NCBI GenBank assembly: GCA_963559605.1
Contig: CAUWLL010000053.1
Coordinates: 1 to 14,250, forward strand
DNA length: 14,250 nt
Direction: 5' to 3'
Origin: Dorea_D sp963559605
GTDB taxonomy: Bacteria; Bacillota; Clostridia; Lachnospirales; Lachnospiraceae
The notes below the pieces were generated by a model. It saw only the letters and a program-made list of their open reading frames with translations, was not told the DNA's origin and did no database searches. Each line of letters begins with the position of its first letter. Position 1 is the stretch's first letter. Made by a program: the position numbers and the translations under genes. This document shows, in pieces, positions 13,199 through 14,250 of this stretch.

Positions 13199-14250
13199 CA
13201 GATACCCCCTTTCCCTTGTTTTGTGTCATACTGGATATAGGGGATAAGGTCGGTGCGGTTTATCCTCTGTAAGTGGGCGGTTAATTTACTGGAAAGGGAA
13301 TTGCTGTATCTTGCCTTATCAAGCATAGTTCCTACTTTTTCCAGTCCACCTAATGCGTCATGTTCTTCCAAGAAGTAAAAACTTTTGACAGCGGAAATCA
13401 CGCCACCCTCTGTGAGCCATTGCTGTGTTTCTTCAAGGGAATTATGCTGTTTTGGTACTTGCAGTTTCAAGACTTCCACAGCCCCTAAAAAGCGTTCCCA
13501 AAACCGACACGTTTTCCATCTGCTCTTATTACTTTCATTTCTGTTTGGCACGACAAAGCGTAGGTTGTTTGCCAATAGCCCGAAAGCCAGTTCCCCAAGT
13601 TCCAGCGGTCTGTCCTTGAATGTCATGGCAAAAGCATGAGCCTTATCATCACGCAGTTGCATTTCTGTCCGTTTCCAACTGCCGACTTCATCAAGCGTCT
13701 TATTATGTTTTGAACAGACTTCCTTATCCTTATCATAAAAGCGGTAGGACAATCCCGATTTACCAGCACCGATATAAACAGTCTTTGCGGTGTCGAAATC
13801 ATCAAACTTGCTTTCGTCAAAGTGGTAGCCCTCACTATTCGAGATAAATTCCTCTTTTTCGCATTTCTTCTTTATCTGCTCTATGGTAAAGAATGGCTTT
13901 TCGTTTTTATCATCAATGGCAATATCAAGTCTTGTGAAATGGAAGTTATCCAGTCCGTATCTTCGCTCACAGCGTCGGAACATATCACCAAAGGTATAAT
14001 TCCTACTGTCGAGAATACGGAAAATATCATCACACCCTCTGCCAGTCATAACAAGATAACAGCCTAACCCTTGTGGGTTATCCTCTGTTTTTCTTGCGTC
14101 CCCCGATACATAAATATCTCCAATCTGCCAGCGTGCTTGATAGGTTTTGTATTTAATGCTTGCCGGATAGACATTGAAAATATCAGTCGGTAAACCTAAA
14201 ATGTGCATGATTACATCTTCAGCGGTTGCAGTATCAAATACAATGCTGAT
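13198..14250 (-). CDS. MobT-type relaxase / Rep_trans replication initiator, 5' end outside window
   Basis: 350 residues are visible. The frame stays open to the right edge: 14 more codons, beginning ISIVFDTATAEDV, precede the first ATG at 14208, and these look like coding sequence. The protein matches the replication-initiation-factor family (PF02486), to which the Tn916 relaxase Orf20 (MobT) belongs. These proteins nick at oriT or a double-strand origin to start transfer and rolling-circle replication of the element. The FHFTRLDIAIDDKN segment is the family's conserved core, and WKRTEMQLRDD fits too. The nucleophile Tyr was not assigned. Its stop overlaps xis by one base. The element may be an ICE or a smaller mobilizable element. 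Confidence 0.9.
   Translation of the reverse strand: MSIVFDTATAEDVIMHILGLPTDIFNVYPASIKYKTYQARWQIGDIYVSGDARKTEDNPQGLGCYLVMTGRGCDDIFRILDSRNYTFGDMFRRCERRYGLDNFHFTRLDIAIDDKNEKPFFTIEQIKKKCEKEEFISNSEGYHFDESKFDDFDTAKTVYIGAGKSGLSYRFYDKDKEVCSKHNKTLDEVGSWKRTEMQLRDDKAHAFAMTFKDRPLELGELAFGLLANNLRFVVPNRNESNKSRWKTCRFWERFLGAVEVLKLQVPKQHNSLEETQQWLTEGGVISAVKSFYFLEEHDALGGLEKVGTMLDKARYSNSLSSKLTAHLQRINRTDLIPYIQYDTKQGKGGI

Larger units (their letters stand above)
11597..14250 (-). mobile_element. Integration end of a Tn916-family element (ICE or IME), partial
   Basis: Relaxase, excisionase and integrase genes lie in one direction with tight spacing, and arm-site-like repeats follow int. This is one end of an integrated element that continues past the right edge. 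The left limit given is approximate: the junction lies somewhere between the LacI stop region and the repeats. No conjugation, resistance or accessory gene is visible. Confidence 0.88.

Noticed and set aside
1..14250. CRISPR array, insertion sequence or defence island
   Set aside because: No regularly spaced repeats with spacers, no transposase with terminal repeats, and no known defence gene set were seen; the Rpn gene alone is not enough.

Overview
The window reads as chromosome of a low-GC Gram-positive bacterium of the Clostridia, most likely a gut Lachnospiraceae member. The evidence is the strong AGGAGG-type ribosome binding sites, T-tailed hairpin terminators, tRNAs without an encoded CCA, a yybP-ykoY manganese riboswitch and a Tn916-type integration module. 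The genus is not determined from the sequence.

Left part (1-5283, all plus strand). The 3' part of tRNA-Phe and a complete tRNA-Lys(UUU) end at a hairpin terminator. A promoter overlapping that terminator starts a MATE multidrug/toxin exporter gene with a very short leader. Next is an amino-acid permease of the APC superfamily. Its leader carries four tandem ACAATNN heptamers, a GntR-like palindrome and a hairpin. After a terminator come an M18 metallo-aminopeptidase and an FCD-type GntR regulator. These look like a small peptide/amino-acid utilisation unit with its own regulator.

Metal operon (about 5251-9302, plus). A promoter inside the last codons of the GntR gene drives a yybP-ykoY riboswitch with a terminator. 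The aptamer closing helix and the terminator share bases, so this is an ON switch for Mn2+. It controls a P2-type Ca2+/Mn2+ ATPase and, 1 nt further on, an AI-2E family (UPF0118/PerM) membrane protein. A strong inverted repeat ends the operon and also serves the convergent gene.

Middle (9311-11552). An Rpn-type PD-(D/E)XK nuclease gene (minus) and a ScrR-like LacI-family regulator (plus) diverge from a 349-bp region with a recognisable promoter for each. The regulator has no sugar gene next to it in this window.

Right part (about 11600-14250, minus). This is the integration end of a Tn916-family mobile element. A MobT-type relaxase gene, running off the right edge, is followed by xis (1-nt overlap) and a tyrosine integrase. 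Beyond the integrase lie GTGGTAAAT-like repeats resembling Tn916 integrase arm sites. The element end should lie between the LacI gene and the integrase, but I could not place it exactly.

Most gene families are well known. The points most worth a second look are the Mn riboswitch that also covers an AI-2E family gene, the second 10-bp pairing partner downstream of its terminator, the ACAATNN heptamer array, and the compact mobT-xis-int layout.
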